From contig CAWJWO010000007.1 in the NCBI GenBank assembly GCA_963846585.1, positions 248,001 to 312,000 on the forward strand: a stretch of DNA of 64,000 bases, read 5' to 3'. The position numbers and the translations under genes are program-made. This document shows positions 1-8,412 of this stretch, piece after piece (the first letter of the stretch is position 1; each line of letters begins with the position of its first letter). This stretch comes from JAAUTT01 sp963846585. Its GTDB lineage: Bacteria > Bacteroidota > Bacteroidia > Bacteroidales > JAAUTT01. The notes beneath the pieces are model-generated. The model made no database searches and was not told the origin of the DNA. It saw only the letters and a list, made by a program, of their open reading frames with translations.

Positions 1-221
1 CGATTGTGAATAAGATTATTAAAAATCCATTGCCTGGACAGAGTGTCAATAGTAACACCCGGAATATCGCTTATATATCCTGAAATATTAAATTTCTTCT
101 GAACATCCTGACCCGTAATATTGATGGTTATAAGAAGGGTGAATAGTAATGAAGTGATGAAGTGATGAAGTGATGAGGTAATAAAATGTTTAGTATGTAA
201 TCGGCATTTTATCTTCATCAT
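1..221 (-). CDS. N-terminal fragment of a putative outer-membrane protein (runs off window edge)
   Basis: An open frame of 73 codons runs from ATG at 221 (second ATG at 218) leftwards off the window without a stop. It starts MMKIKCRLHTK, has a hydrophobic stretch (LLFTLLITINITG) followed by Q, which fits a signal peptide, and then GQDVQKKFNISGYISD and ...WIFNNLIHNR. This resembles the mature N-terminus of Bacteroidota beta-barrel outer-membrane proteins, but too little is visible to name a family. It lies downstream of the LolD-like ATPase on the same strand, so it may be the outer-membrane partner of that cluster. Oddity: part of the signal peptide is encoded by an 8-bp tandem repeat (GATGAAGT, 149-177) of the kind that otherwise fills intergenic gaps. 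Confidence 0.55.
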   Translation of the reverse strand, partial: MMKIKCRLHTKHFITSSLHHFITSLLFTLLITINITGQDVQKKFNISGYISDIPGVTIDTLSRQWIFNNLIHN

Positions 222-359
222 TTGCACATTTTCAAATTTGCACATTTGCACATTATTACCTATATCTTCTTTACTCTTTCTTCTTTCATCTTTTTTCTTT
301 TTCACGTCCTTTTTCACGTCCTTTCATGTCCTTCCACGTCTATTTTCATCTTTTATCTT
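222..359. repeat. Intergenic short tandem arrays (9-mer TTTGCACAT, CACGTCC, TCTTCTG types)
   Basis: The gap holds three consecutive blocks: TTTGCACAT/TTTTCAAAT units at about 221-256, CACGTCC/CATGTCC units at about 300-341, and a TCTTCTG heptamer run at about 365-390 that continues into the 3' end of the ATPase gene. On the minus (gene-sense) strand these read as purine-rich GGACGTG and AGAAGAC units following the ATPase stop codon. No other gene is visible. Confidence 0.85.
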
Positions 360-1064
360 TCAACTTCTGTCTTCTGTCTTCTGCCTTCTTTCATCCGAAG
401 CAACCTTCCCATCTACTAAAGTTATTACCCTGTGTGCCCGTTTAACCACTCTGGCATCATGTGTGGAAAAGATAAATGTTATAAACTCATCTCTGTTCAA
501 TTTTTCCATAATATCCAACAGGGTCTCTGCAGATCTGGAATCGAGATTAGCAGTAGGTTCATCCGCCAGTATGAATTTAGGCCTGGAAGCCAGGGCCCTG
601 GCAACTGCAACACGTTGCTGCTGTCCGCCTGAAAGTTTAGCAGGACGGCTGTCCATTCTATCACCAAGTCCTACCGCATTAAGTAATTCTTCACTACGCC
701 TGGAACGTTCCACCTGGGGCCTCTTTTGCAAAAACATTATGAATTCGACATTTTCCCGCGCTGTAAGCACAGGTATTAAATTGTAGGACTGAAAAACAAA
801 ACCAATATTCCACATTCTGAAATCAATTAATTTAGAACCTGATAGTTTTCCAATATTAACATCATTGATTGATATTTCTCCTGTTGTAGGATAATCAATA
901 CCTCCTACCATATTCAAAAAAGTGGTTTTCCCTGAACCTGAAGGACCTACTACGGCTGTAAACTCACCCTGGTCAAATGAAATATTCAGGTCTTCAAGAG
1001 CGACTACTTCATTGCCATTTTCACGGTAAATTTTTGTTAATGAATTCGTTTCAATTATTTTCAT
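360..1064 (-). CDS. LolD/MacB-type ABC transporter ATP-binding protein
   Basis: Nucleotide-binding subunit of an FtsX-type ABC exporter. All motifs are visible in order: Walker A GPSGSGKTTFLN (about residue 41), ABC signature LSGGQQQRVAVARALA (about 144), Walker B FILADEPTANLD, and H-loop STHD. The 234-residue length is normal for LolD/MacB ATPases. It follows two permease genes on the same strand and precedes the partial outer-membrane protein gene, so it most likely energises those permeases, moving a lipoprotein or lipid towards the outer membrane. Substrate cannot be told from sequence. The last dozen residues (about ASDERRQKTEDRS) are encoded by the TCTTCTG repeat array, so the native C-terminus was probably extended by repeat insertion. 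Confidence 0.9.
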   Translation of the reverse strand: MKIIETNSLTKIYRENGNEVVALEDLNISFDQGEFTAVVGPSGSGKTTFLNMVGGIDYPTTGEISINDVNIGKLSGSKLIDFRMWNIGFVFQSYNLIPVLTARENVEFIMFLQKRPQVERSRRSEELLNAVGLGDRMDSRPAKLSGGQQQRVAVARALASRPKFILADEPTANLDSRSAETLLDIMEKLNRDEFITFIFSTHDARVVKRAHRVITLVDGKVASDERRQKTEDRS

Positions 1065-1271
1065 TTTATTAGGCGTTAGGCGTTAGGCTATTAGGCTTTA
1101 GGTTTTAGGCTATTAGGCTTTAAGCTTTTAGTATATTAGAATATTTGTTGCAGGTTGAAGGTTGCAGGATACAGTTTTCACGTCTCTTTTCCATGTCCTT
1201 TCACGTCCTTTTTTCACGTCTTTTCATGTCCTTTTTTCTTGGTTCCTGGTTCTTGGTTCCTGGTTCTATTT
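1065..1271. repeat. Intergenic heptamer arrays (TAGGCTT, GTTGCAG, CACGTCC, TTCCTGG)
   Basis: Four array types follow one another: TTAGGCG/TTAGGCT units at 1069-1125, GTTGCAG/GTTGAAG units at 1147-1170, CACGTCC/CATGTCC units at about 1180-1237, and TTCCTGG/TTCTTGG units at 1239-1267 ending at the stop codon of the upstream permease. Read on the minus strand the order after that permease's stop is AGAACCAGGAACCAAG, then GGACATG, then GCCTAA. The whole gap is repeat; no gene is seen. Confidence 0.9.
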
Positions 1272-2492
1272 TTACAATTTTCTGATTGCTTCCGAAGGAT
1301 TAAGTTTTAAAGCTCTTCTTGCCGGAATAATTGAAGATATTATCCCTGCTATTACTACCATTATAATAATTTTAATGTATGTCCCATTTTCAAGTACCGG
1401 ATATACTATTGAACTAAATCCAAAGCCTGATAATCCTGAAGCAAACTTTGAAAGATCAATCCCATATTTACCTGTAATATTAACTAATGCATATGAAAGA
1501 ATTAACCCTGTAACAGACCCTGTCAGCATTAATAATACTGTTTCAAGCATAATCATTGTAAAAATCCTGGTTTTATTCATGCCAATAGCCATTAGCATGC
1601 CTATTTCCCGAACCCTCTCCAAAACAGCCATAAGCATTGTATTAATGATACCAAAACTGAGTGCAAGAAATATTATCAGCATAAAAATATACAGCATATA
1701 GTTCATTGCTCCTGTTAACAAGCCAAGTTCAGGCATAACATCATACCATACTTCTATACTTAATTTATCGTCATCATACTTATTTCTTATTGACTCTGCT
1801 ATGGTTGCACTTTCACTATCGTTATAAACAGATATTGCAATTTCATGTCCGGTTTGTGCGGGTGTTCCAATAATATCTGCCAATTCAGGTTTTCTGACAA
1901 AAACATTGCGCCCGTCAAATGTAGAATTATTGGTTTTATAAATTCCAACTACTTTAAATGCAGCACTTGTAAGTTCTCCTGAAATTGACTGCATTGTTAC
2001 TACGACTTTTGAATGTAATTTTATTTTCAGTTTTTGGGCAAGTTTTTCGCCAACAAGTATTACATATTTTCTGTTGTCAGCAAAATAAGTGCCTGTTTGA
2101 ATATATTTACAGATGCCGGTAACAGTTTTTTCTTTTTCAGGATCAATGCCATTCAGCATAATTCCTTCGCCGTTACTGGCTGAATTAATCATAGCGACAA
2201 TTTTTAATCTGGTACAATATGCTTTTATTTTCCTGTTGGTATCTAAAACTGCGGTTAGCCTTGATATGTGAGGTATTGTATCAATAATTTCTTTATTGCT
2301 TTGAAAATGTATATTATGTATTTGAATATTTGAAACCTCATTTCCAATTGCCATTTCAAGCCGTTGATTAATAAGCCCATTCAAAAAGGCGATTATTCCA
2401 ACACCACCTATTACCCCAAAAACAATTGCAAAAATTATTATGAGGCTTCGGGTTTTATTCCGCCAGATATTTTTCCAGGACAAGCTAAACAT
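1272..2492 (-). CDS. FtsX/LolE-type ABC transporter permease
   Basis: Inner-membrane permease of 406 residues with the MacB/LolC architecture: one TM helix near residues 17-39, a large periplasmic domain (about 40-265), and three C-terminal TM helices (about 270-300, 310-345, 370-395) ending in PARRALKLNPSEAIRKL, the typical FtsX-domain tail. It lies 29 bp downstream of a second permease of the same family and upstream of the LolD-like ATPase, so the two permeases probably form a heterodimer with that ATPase. The 29-bp spacer is entirely a TAACAAC heptamer array. Confidence 0.88.
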   Translation of the reverse strand: MFSLSWKNIWRNKTRSLIIIFAIVFGVIGGVGIIAFLNGLINQRLEMAIGNEVSNIQIHNIHFQSNKEIIDTIPHISRLTAVLDTNRKIKAYCTRLKIVAMINSASNGEGIMLNGIDPEKEKTVTGICKYIQTGTYFADNRKYVILVGEKLAQKLKIKLHSKVVVTMQSISGELTSAAFKVVGIYKTNNSTFDGRNVFVRKPELADIIGTPAQTGHEIAISVYNDSESATIAESIRNKYDDDKLSIEVWYDVMPELGLLTGAMNYMLYIFMLIIFLALSFGIINTMLMAVLERVREIGMLMAIGMNKTRIFTMIMLETVLLMLTGSVTGLILSYALVNITGKYGIDLSKFASGLSGFGFSSIVYPVLENGTYIKIIIMVVIAGIISSIIPARRALKLNPSEAIRKL

Positions 2493-2524
2493 ACAAATAG
2501 TTGTTAGTTGTTAGTTGTTAGTTA
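2493..2524. repeat. TAGTTGT heptamer array filling a 29-bp intra-operon spacer
   Basis: Between the two permeases the spacer reads TAGTTGT repeated about four times on the plus strand (sense strand: TAAC then CTAACAA units). The stop codon TAA of the upstream permease is itself part of the array. Confidence 0.9.
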
Positions 2525-3736
2525 TCTTCTCATCGCTTTTGTTAATTCCAATTTATAAACTGAATATAGAGGATATATAAGTACAAAGGCCACAATTACA
2601 AAAACAATATAAACCTGCTCAAGCATATAATCAAGTTGCCAGGCAGTTGGTAAAATTGCATCCATGCCAAAAGCTGCATATGATTTTGCCATATTAGCAC
2701 CCATATGGATAGGGAAAAAATGAAAATAAGCAACAATTGGAATACTTCCTGCAAATCCTAAAAACAATCCCATAAAACAAATAAATGTTAATTCGGATGC
2801 AACCATTCTCATTAAGCGAAAGCGTTTCATACCAAGAGTTATCATAATTCCAAATTCATGTTCGCGCTCCGCAATCATCATTAATACAGTTCCAAAAACG
2901 CCAAAACCAACTATTAAGTATAGCAAAGAAATAATAATTATTCCACTTCCCTCATTACTAACGTATTGTTGATAAAGTTCGATAAGCATTTCTTTCCATG
3001 ACATAACTTCAAAGTCCTGTTTGCCAACAATTCTATTAATTTTGTTAATTACTTTATCCATTTGCTGAGGGTTCTTCAGGTCGACCACTACTGATGTAAT
3101 TCTACCCTCTGCCGAATAGTATTCCTGGGCTAAAGGGAGAGGCATGTATACCATTTGATTGTCGATCTCGGGAGACGGAAGCCTTACAATACCAATAACC
3201 TTGTATATTCCGTTAGCGCTATTTCCCTGGTAACCCTGGCTTAATAATACAATTGAATCATTAACCTTTAAATTCATGTATTGTGAAAGGCGTTCCGATA
3301 AAATAACTCCAACATCGTTGAGTGTAAAAAAACGTCCTGAAACAATCTTTCTATCCAGTTTGGTAAATCCCTTTTCTAAATCCGGATCAATGCCTGCTGT
3401 TATTGCCCCTTTGGTTTTATCCCCGGATGAAGCCAGGGAGAATGATTCAAGCCGGGGAATTATTTCCTTAACCTGTTTTATACTTCTTATTTTTGTAAAA
3501 ACGGGTTCCTTCGCAGCCATACTATAATCAAAAGTCTTTTCATCCCAGTATCCTTTTTTATGAATTTGAACATATCCGGTATAGGAGTGTAAAACATTAT
3601 CAATAAGGTGAACCCATGCTCCATGCTTAAACCCGCGCATTAAAATTGCAAGAAATACTGCAAAAAATACTGATCCTGCTGTTATTAATGTCCGGCGCCT
3701 GTTACGCCATAAATTTCTCCACGCAAGTTTAAACAT
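2522..3736 (-). CDS. FtsX/LolC-type ABC transporter permease
   Basis: Permease of 404 residues paralogous to its downstream neighbour: N-terminus FKLAWRNLWRNRRRTL, then TM1 (about 17-33), periplasmic MacB_PCD-like domain (about 35-260), and C-terminal FtsX domain with three TM segments; GITLGMKRFRLM-type cytoplasmic loop after TM2 (here IMITLGMKRFRLMRM) is characteristic of the family. Its ATG directly abuts an AGCACTA repeat block (CTAAGCACTATG). The four-helix-bundle gene separates it from the LolA-like gene that would otherwise be its operon neighbour. Confidence 0.88.
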   Translation of the reverse strand: MFKLAWRNLWRNRRRTLITAGSVFFAVFLAILMRGFKHGAWVHLIDNVLHSYTGYVQIHKKGYWDEKTFDYSMAAKEPVFTKIRSIKQVKEIIPRLESFSLASSGDKTKGAITAGIDPDLEKGFTKLDRKIVSGRFFTLNDVGVILSERLSQYMNLKVNDSIVLLSQGYQGNSANGIYKVIGIVRLPSPEIDNQMVYMPLPLAQEYYSAEGRITSVVVDLKNPQQMDKVINKINRIVGKQDFEVMSWKEMLIELYQQYVSNEGSGIIIISLLYLIVGFGVFGTVLMMIAEREHEFGIMITLGMKRFRLMRMVASELTFICFMGLFLGFAGSIPIVAYFHFFPIHMGANMAKSYAAFGMDAILPTAWQLDYMLEQVYIVFVIVAFVLIYPLYSVYKLELTKAMRR

Positions 3737-3766
3737 AGTGCTTAGAAATTAGTGCTTAGTGCTTAG
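3737..3766. repeat. TAGTGCT heptamer array, left arm flanking the four-helix-bundle gene
   Basis: AGTGCTTAG at 3737-3745 and AGTGCTTAGTGCTTAG at 3751-3766 lie between the permease start codon and the four-helix-bundle gene. The complementary arm is at 4207-4236. Confidence 0.88.
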
Positions 3767-3794
3767 TTGATAATAATTAGTACAATACAAATGT

Positions 3795-4163
3795 TTAGAC
3801 AATTTTATTTTCATAATAATTTATTGTTCCGTTCAATAATATCTTACATTCTGTTATTAAATCAATTATCTCATTATTCTGCCTTTCATCAATGAATTCT
3901 AAATCATGTGACAAAAGTATCTGAGTTTCCAATTCATATACAGAACCTCTGGAAAAATATAAGAATTGGATAGTATCTTTGGCATGATTTCGTCCAATAC
4001 CTTCAGCAATATTTGAAGCAATTGATATTGATGATCTTCTTATTTGAAGTGTTAATCCATATAATTCCTCCTTAGGAAATTGTTTTGTGACATTATAAAT
4101 GATTTTTACCAATACTCTGGCCTTTTTCCAAACATCCATTTCTGTATAAGATAAATTTCCCAC
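3795..4163 (-). CDS. Four-helix-bundle protein, S23/IVP family
   Basis: A 122-residue all-helical protein. MDVWKKARVLVKIIYNVT, LYGLTLQIRRSSISIASNIAEG and the late acidic helices match the four-helix-bundle family first seen in 23S rRNA intervening sequences (TIGR02436/S23), related in fold to the Avd accessory protein of diversity-generating retroelements. The biochemical role of stand-alone members is not established. It interrupts what would be a continuous export operon and is bracketed by complementary TAGTGCT arrays (3737-3766 and 4207-4236), which suggests that gene and arms arrived as a unit. No reverse transcriptase or variable repeat is in the window, so a DGR role is not supported. 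Confidence 0.85.
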   Translation of the reverse strand: MGNLSYTEMDVWKKARVLVKIIYNVTKQFPKEELYGLTLQIRRSSISIASNIAEGIGRNHAKDTIQFLYFSRGSVYELETQILLSHDLEFIDERQNNEIIDLITECKILLNGTINYYENKIV

Positions 4164-4206
4164 TTTTAATTTATTTTTTTATTATTAATCCGTTAGGCCA
4201 GATAGT

Positions 4207-4236
4207 CTAAGCACTATGCACTGCGCACTAAGCACT
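4207..4236. repeat. AGCACTA heptamer array, right arm flanking the four-helix-bundle gene
   Basis: CTAAGCACTATGCACTGCGC followed by ACTAAGCACT; complementary to the array at 3737-3766. Its end overlaps the stop codon (TAG, 4235-4237) of the LolA-like gene. Confidence 0.88.
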
Positions 4237-4984
4237 ACCTGACGCCCTTCATATTTTGCTGCGAAAAAAAACCATCGTCCATAGGTTTGTTAAATGTTGC
4301 CCTGTCAAAATCAACAATTGTTTTATTTCCAGGTTTATCAGCAGGGATAATTTCAAAGTGTGTAGGGATTTCCCTGTCCCCCATTAATCTGATTTCTGAT
4401 GCTGATTCTGTTTTTACAAGCTGATTATCTTCATCATAGAATTCAGTCTTTATCTGGAAATATCCTTTTTTGCTCACCCATTTTATTAGTGATCCCCAAA
4501 CAATTGCAGCATTTGGTTTTGGAATCAGCTTAATTTTATAACAATCCACTCCATTACAGATTTCACTAGCTATAAGTGTATGAACATAATCCTCAACTAT
4601 TGATGCTGCTTTCAAAAGATCGTCATTAGTAAAGTCAGACCCCATCCATCCCTGTGACAACATCGATGGCGGCAGTTTTATCATACGTTGGATTGCCGGT
4701 ACCCAGTTCCAGATTTCATTTTTACGTTTCAGGAAGGTTTGGCCTTTTTCTTTGGCGGGATCGGTAATAATTACCAAACTGTATAGTCCTCCTTTCGACC
4801 ATGAATGGAATGCAATGGTACGTTCCCACGTTGGCCTTACAATGCTCATACGCATATAGCTTTCATTAGTCTGGCCCTGCATAAGATCGTTAGCTTTTCT
4901 AATAATTTCTTTTGCATCTGTTTGCTGACAGTTTGCCTTTAACCCAAATGCCAGCAAAGCGATTATTAATGTTGTAAATTTCAT
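4235..4984 (-). CDS. LolA-like outer membrane lipoprotein-sorting protein
   Basis: A 249-residue secreted protein: signal peptide MKFTTLIIALLAFGLKANCQ, then a periplasmic LolA/LppX-type fold. The segment with SYMRMSIVRPTWERT, TDPAKEKGQTFLKRKNEIW and MLSQGWMGSDFTNDDLL matches the family annotated as outer membrane lipoprotein-sorting protein (pfam17131-like). Known members bind a lipid moiety in a half-barrel. Neighbouring FtsX permeases and LolD-like ATPase on the same strand suggest an inner-to-outer-membrane lipid or lipoprotein route. It is the first gene of that cluster and overlaps the repeat arm at its stop codon. Confidence 0.85.
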   Translation of the reverse strand: MKFTTLIIALLAFGLKANCQQTDAKEIIRKANDLMQGQTNESYMRMSIVRPTWERTIAFHSWSKGGLYSLVIITDPAKEKGQTFLKRKNEIWNWVPAIQRMIKLPPSMLSQGWMGSDFTNDDLLKAASIVEDYVHTLIASEICNGVDCYKIKLIPKPNAAIVWGSLIKWVSKKGYFQIKTEFYDEDNQLVKTESASEIRLMGDREIPTHFEIIPADKPGNKTIVDFDRATFNKPMDDGFFSQQNMKGVR

Positions 4985-5004
4985 TAGTAATTTGTAATTA
5001 GTAA

Positions 5005-8000
5005 TTAAATAACCCCTAAGAACCTGCGCCTGGTGAGCCGGTTCAACCGTATAGTTTCAAAATATTCTATGATTTTACGAAGTATATCATAATAAAGAAT
5101 TATAAAAAGAAGTGAACTGAAAAACCATATTATAAGTAAATTAAACCAGAAAGTATCAATATTTATACCCACAACCCTTTTTACCGGTGAATAAAAATGT
5201 GCCCTGCCATTATTATATAACGGATTACGAAATACAGCATCCTTTATCCTTACCAATTCATTATCCTGAATAATGTAATCTTTAATTTCATTTTCATTAG
5301 TAACCACACTTGCTAACTGTTTATTATAGTAATCAGACTTAAATTTCAAAAATGCATCATCGCCTCCAGTCTTTTTAGAGAAGTATATATATTTCCAGTC
5401 TCGTATGTTTATTGCGTTGTTATACCTAAGTATGTATTGATCTTCGATTTGCTTTAATAAAATATTCACATTTACTCCGGTACTTTTATTATATCTTGCT
5501 ACTGTAAGGTCCTGTTGAACTTTTGGTACGGCAAAATTAAGTTCATTGCACAGTTTAACCAATTCTGTCCTTAATATAGAAAGTTCCTGGGATATCTTTA
5601 AAGTATCTGGAGATAAATATTTCAGCCTGTCACAATCAACAATAAAATTTTGAAGCTGAGGGACTACATAAGATTTATAATAAATTGCATTATGAATATC
5701 CTTTTCAGCATCGAAAAAATGCATTTCAAACCTGTTATCCTTAAACTGGGTGACCATTAGAGCTTCATATGCCCAGCGCGATGTCATCATATCCCCGATA
5801 ACAGGCACTGATTTTTCAGAAGCAATTTTGTAATGCATATTATTAAATTCGACTACCACTCCGCTAAATAACAATTCGGGAACAAGAATTATTGGCACCA
5901 GAATATAAATAGTAACAATAGAATTTAGCCCTGCTGATATATTGAGCCCAATAATATTCGCCCAACATGAGAGGGTGAACAGTATAAGCCAGTATTCAAA
6001 AACCATTCCCCTGATTTCAAGAATCCAGTTCGTTATCAAAACAAATATTAGTGATTGAATTGCTGAAATACAAAATAATATGGACATTTTTGAAAAAAGA
6101 TAGCTAAAACGGCTCAGGTTTAGGAATTTTTCACGTTTTAGTATTTTACGGTCCTTAAAAATTTCTTCTGCACTGTTTACTAACCCAAGAAAAAGGGCAA
6201 CGATAACGGCCATGAACAAAAATGCAGGCAGATTAACGTTGTCTCCAAAAATATATTTAGGAATTCCATTAACAAATGAATATTTTTTTGTAAAAAAAGC
6301 CAGGATAAGCGCTAATAACGGAGCTTCCATTGCACTTATAAAGAGATATTGCTTATTGTGAAACTTGGCCAATACATCGCGTTTAAAGAAAATTTTAAAC
6401 TGCCTGAAATGGTTTGGGATGCCAAAATTTGTTCCTGGAATAGAATTATCGTGTTCACGGATAGTTTTTCGCACGTTCACATCAATCTCTTCAAGATATC
6501 GTTTATACCATAACTCCGGCGATGTTTTTCTTTTGCGTGTAAGTCGTCCGTTTGAATCTACCACCCGGGATTCAACTATACGAAGTATTTGATCGGCATT
6601 TATATTACCACAGCTTAAACATTCACTTTCCTCTGCATCGGCAAAATGCGAGGCACGTTTGAAATAAGTTATTGCAACTACAGGGTTTCCATAATAAATG
6701 ACCCTGCCACCCTGATCCATTACTAAAAGTTTGTCGAGCATTTTAAAAACTTCCGATGAAGGTTGGTGAATGTTCGCGATTACCAAATTACCTTTAAGGG
6801 CCTGGCGTTTGAGCAAAATGATAATTTTTTCTGAATCGGCCGATGATAACCCTGAGGTAGGTTCATCTACAAACAGGATGGAAGGTTCTCTGATGAGTTC
6901 AAGTGCAATATTCAACCTCTTACGCTGTCCGCCGCTTAGAATTGTAGTAAATGCATCGCCTGCATTTAAGTCACGGGCTTCAACCAGGTCGAAATCAATC
7001 AATGCTTTTTCTACCAGGTTGTTAATCTGATATTCGTAATAATTGTTAAAACAAAGTTTTGCATTATAATAAAGATTCTGAAATACTGTAAGTTCCTTTA
7101 TAAGTAGATCGTCCTGAGGCACAAACCCAATGATACCTTTAAGTAACTCCTTGTTTTCATGTATATCGTACCCGTTAATCCTTATATTTCCTCTTTTTGG
7201 TTTGATATTTCCGCATAATACATTTAAAAGTGTAGATTTTCCTGACCCGCTTCCCCCGATTATGCCAATTAACCTCCCCGATTCCTCAGTAAGGTTAAAC
7301 CTTTTTAAACCGTTGGAACTGTTTCTATAACTAAATTCAATTTCATTTGCAGTAAATACAAATTTGCTTTCAAGGTTATCCTGAATAAACTTTCCTGCCA
7401 TCCGGCTAAAGTAAAGCGATCCGATTTTGGGATTCTTAATTACCGACCCTATTGACCATATATATGAACGGTTTGTATTAATATTATGGCCATTCAGTAC
7501 CAGATCCAGTTTCCCATAATAACGAAAAACATGCGTGTATGTACTGGGTATGAGTAAAACCACGATCCTCCCGTCCAGCTTTTCTGCCGGCATATGTTTA
7601 ATTTCGGGATCCATAGAAGATAAGGCGGAATCAATAAAAAGCAACCTGTCCTTATGCTCAACTTCATCAAGTTTATTGAAGGTAAAGGCACGGGCATCCT
7701 TAAATTCATCGTCCTTCAACTTTAAAGCAGTTGCAATATCGGTAACAAGCCTGAGTTCATTATCAGTAAGGCTTGCTCCCCTGTTAATGAAATCAAGAAG
7801 GTATATTATAACGATTAAACGTTGCACCTGGTCCAATTCTTCATTAATCTGGTTACAAAGAATTGTTATGTTAGTATCGTTTGAGAAAGCTTGTTTCAAT
7901 GCCTCTGTATTGCTCGAATACATGAGTTCAGGATGATAATTGATTATCTGTTGGTCAAAGTATTCTATATACTTCTGAACAATTTCATTGGAATATTGCA

Positions 8001-8112
8001 ATTCGAGATAGTCAATAACGATACTGCGTTTATTTTCTGATTGGCCTTCTTCATCCACCTCGGCGACGATGGCAAATAAACGCAGTAACGCTTTAAGTAT
8101 AGACTCGTTCAT
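5005..8112 (-). CDS. ABCG-like ABC transporter: ATPase fused to membrane domain, with long N-terminal region
   Basis: About 1,035 residues. The N-terminal 250 residues begin MNESILKALLRLFAIVAEVD, a TerB-like helical region. Residues about 265-500 are an ATPase: Walker A GGSGSGKSTLLN, signature LSGGQRKRLNIALEL, Walker B ILFVDEPTSGLS, and H-loop NIHQPS; this is the ABCG (white) subfamily order with ATPase before membrane domain. The C-terminal half holds at least six TM helices, with one long extracytoplasmic loop between about 770 and 980. An in-frame ATG at 8145 adds 11 residues; I prefer 8112 because conserved-looking sequence starts there. Substrate unknown. Gene order next to the Lol-like cluster may be coincidental. 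Confidence 0.82.
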   Translation of the reverse strand: MNESILKALLRLFAIVAEVDEEGQSENKRSIVIDYLELQYSNEIVQKYIEYFDQQIINYHPELMYSSNTEALKQAFSNDTNITILCNQINEELDQVQRLIVIIYLLDFINRGASLTDNELRLVTDIATALKLKDDEFKDARAFTFNKLDEVEHKDRLLFIDSALSSMDPEIKHMPAEKLDGRIVVLLIPSTYTHVFRYYGKLDLVLNGHNINTNRSYIWSIGSVIKNPKIGSLYFSRMAGKFIQDNLESKFVFTANEIEFSYRNSSNGLKRFNLTEESGRLIGIIGGSGSGKSTLLNVLCGNIKPKRGNIRINGYDIHENKELLKGIIGFVPQDDLLIKELTVFQNLYYNAKLCFNNYYEYQINNLVEKALIDFDLVEARDLNAGDAFTTILSGGQRKRLNIALELIREPSILFVDEPTSGLSSADSEKIIILLKRQALKGNLVIANIHQPSSEVFKMLDKLLVMDQGGRVIYYGNPVVAITYFKRASHFADAEESECLSCGNINADQILRIVESRVVDSNGRLTRKRKTSPELWYKRYLEEIDVNVRKTIREHDNSIPGTNFGIPNHFRQFKIFFKRDVLAKFHNKQYLFISAMEAPLLALILAFFTKKYSFVNGIPKYIFGDNVNLPAFLFMAVIVALFLGLVNSAEEIFKDRKILKREKFLNLSRFSYLFSKMSILFCISAIQSLIFVLITNWILEIRGMVFEYWLILFTLSCWANIIGLNISAGLNSIVTIYILVPIILVPELLFSGVVVEFNNMHYKIASEKSVPVIGDMMTSRWAYEALMVTQFKDNRFEMHFFDAEKDIHNAIYYKSYVVPQLQNFIVDCDRLKYLSPDTLKISQELSILRTELVKLCNELNFAVPKVQQDLTVARYNKSTGVNVNILLKQIEDQYILRYNNAINIRDWKYIYFSKKTGGDDAFLKFKSDYYNKQLASVVTNENEIKDYIIQDNELVRIKDAVFRNPLYNNGRAHFYSPVKRVVGINIDTFWFNLLIIWFFSSLLFIILYYDILRKIIEYFETIRLNRLTRRRFLGVI

Positions 8113-8412
8113 TAAATTTTCAGTTAAAAAAACAGCCCTGTGCATTTGTGCAAGAGCTGTATTAATAGTTGTTAGTTGATAGTTGTTAGTTGATAGTTGT
8201 TAGTTGATGGTTGTTAGTTGTTAGTATACATTGCAAGTTACAGGTTATAAGTTGCAGGTTGTATAAAAGTTGCAGAGTAGAAGTGGTTGTAAAGGTTGTA
8301 GACGTTGTAAATGTTGTAGAAGTAATAATTTAGAACCATTACAATTATACAACTATACAACTTTTACAACTAAAGAACCTCGAAGCACTAAGCACTATGT
8401 ACTAAGCACTAA
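8113..8412. repeat. Intergenic repeat region (TAGTTGT, GTTACAG, GTTGTAAAT, AGCACTA arrays)
   Basis: About 300 bp between the lipoprotein stop and the ABC gene start. TAGTTGT/TAGTTGA heptamers occupy 8166-8224, GTTACAG/GTTGCAG heptamers about 8230-8262, and 9-mers of the type GTTGTAAAT about 8285-8320. The facing arm holds complementary TACAACTAT/TACAACTTT units at about 8345-8370 and AGCACTA heptamers at 8380-8411. So the block is an imperfect nested inverted repeat. I see no gene in it; a promoter for the ABC gene is not recognisable. Confidence 0.88.

Noticed and set aside
1162..1701. Plus-strand open frame of 179 codons opposite the permease gene
   Set aside because: Its first third is translated CACGTCC/TTCCTGG repeat and the rest is antisense to a clear FtsX permease.
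3795..4163. Four-helix-bundle protein as an Avd subunit of a diversity-generating retroelement
   Set aside because: No reverse transcriptase, template repeat or variable repeat is present in the window.
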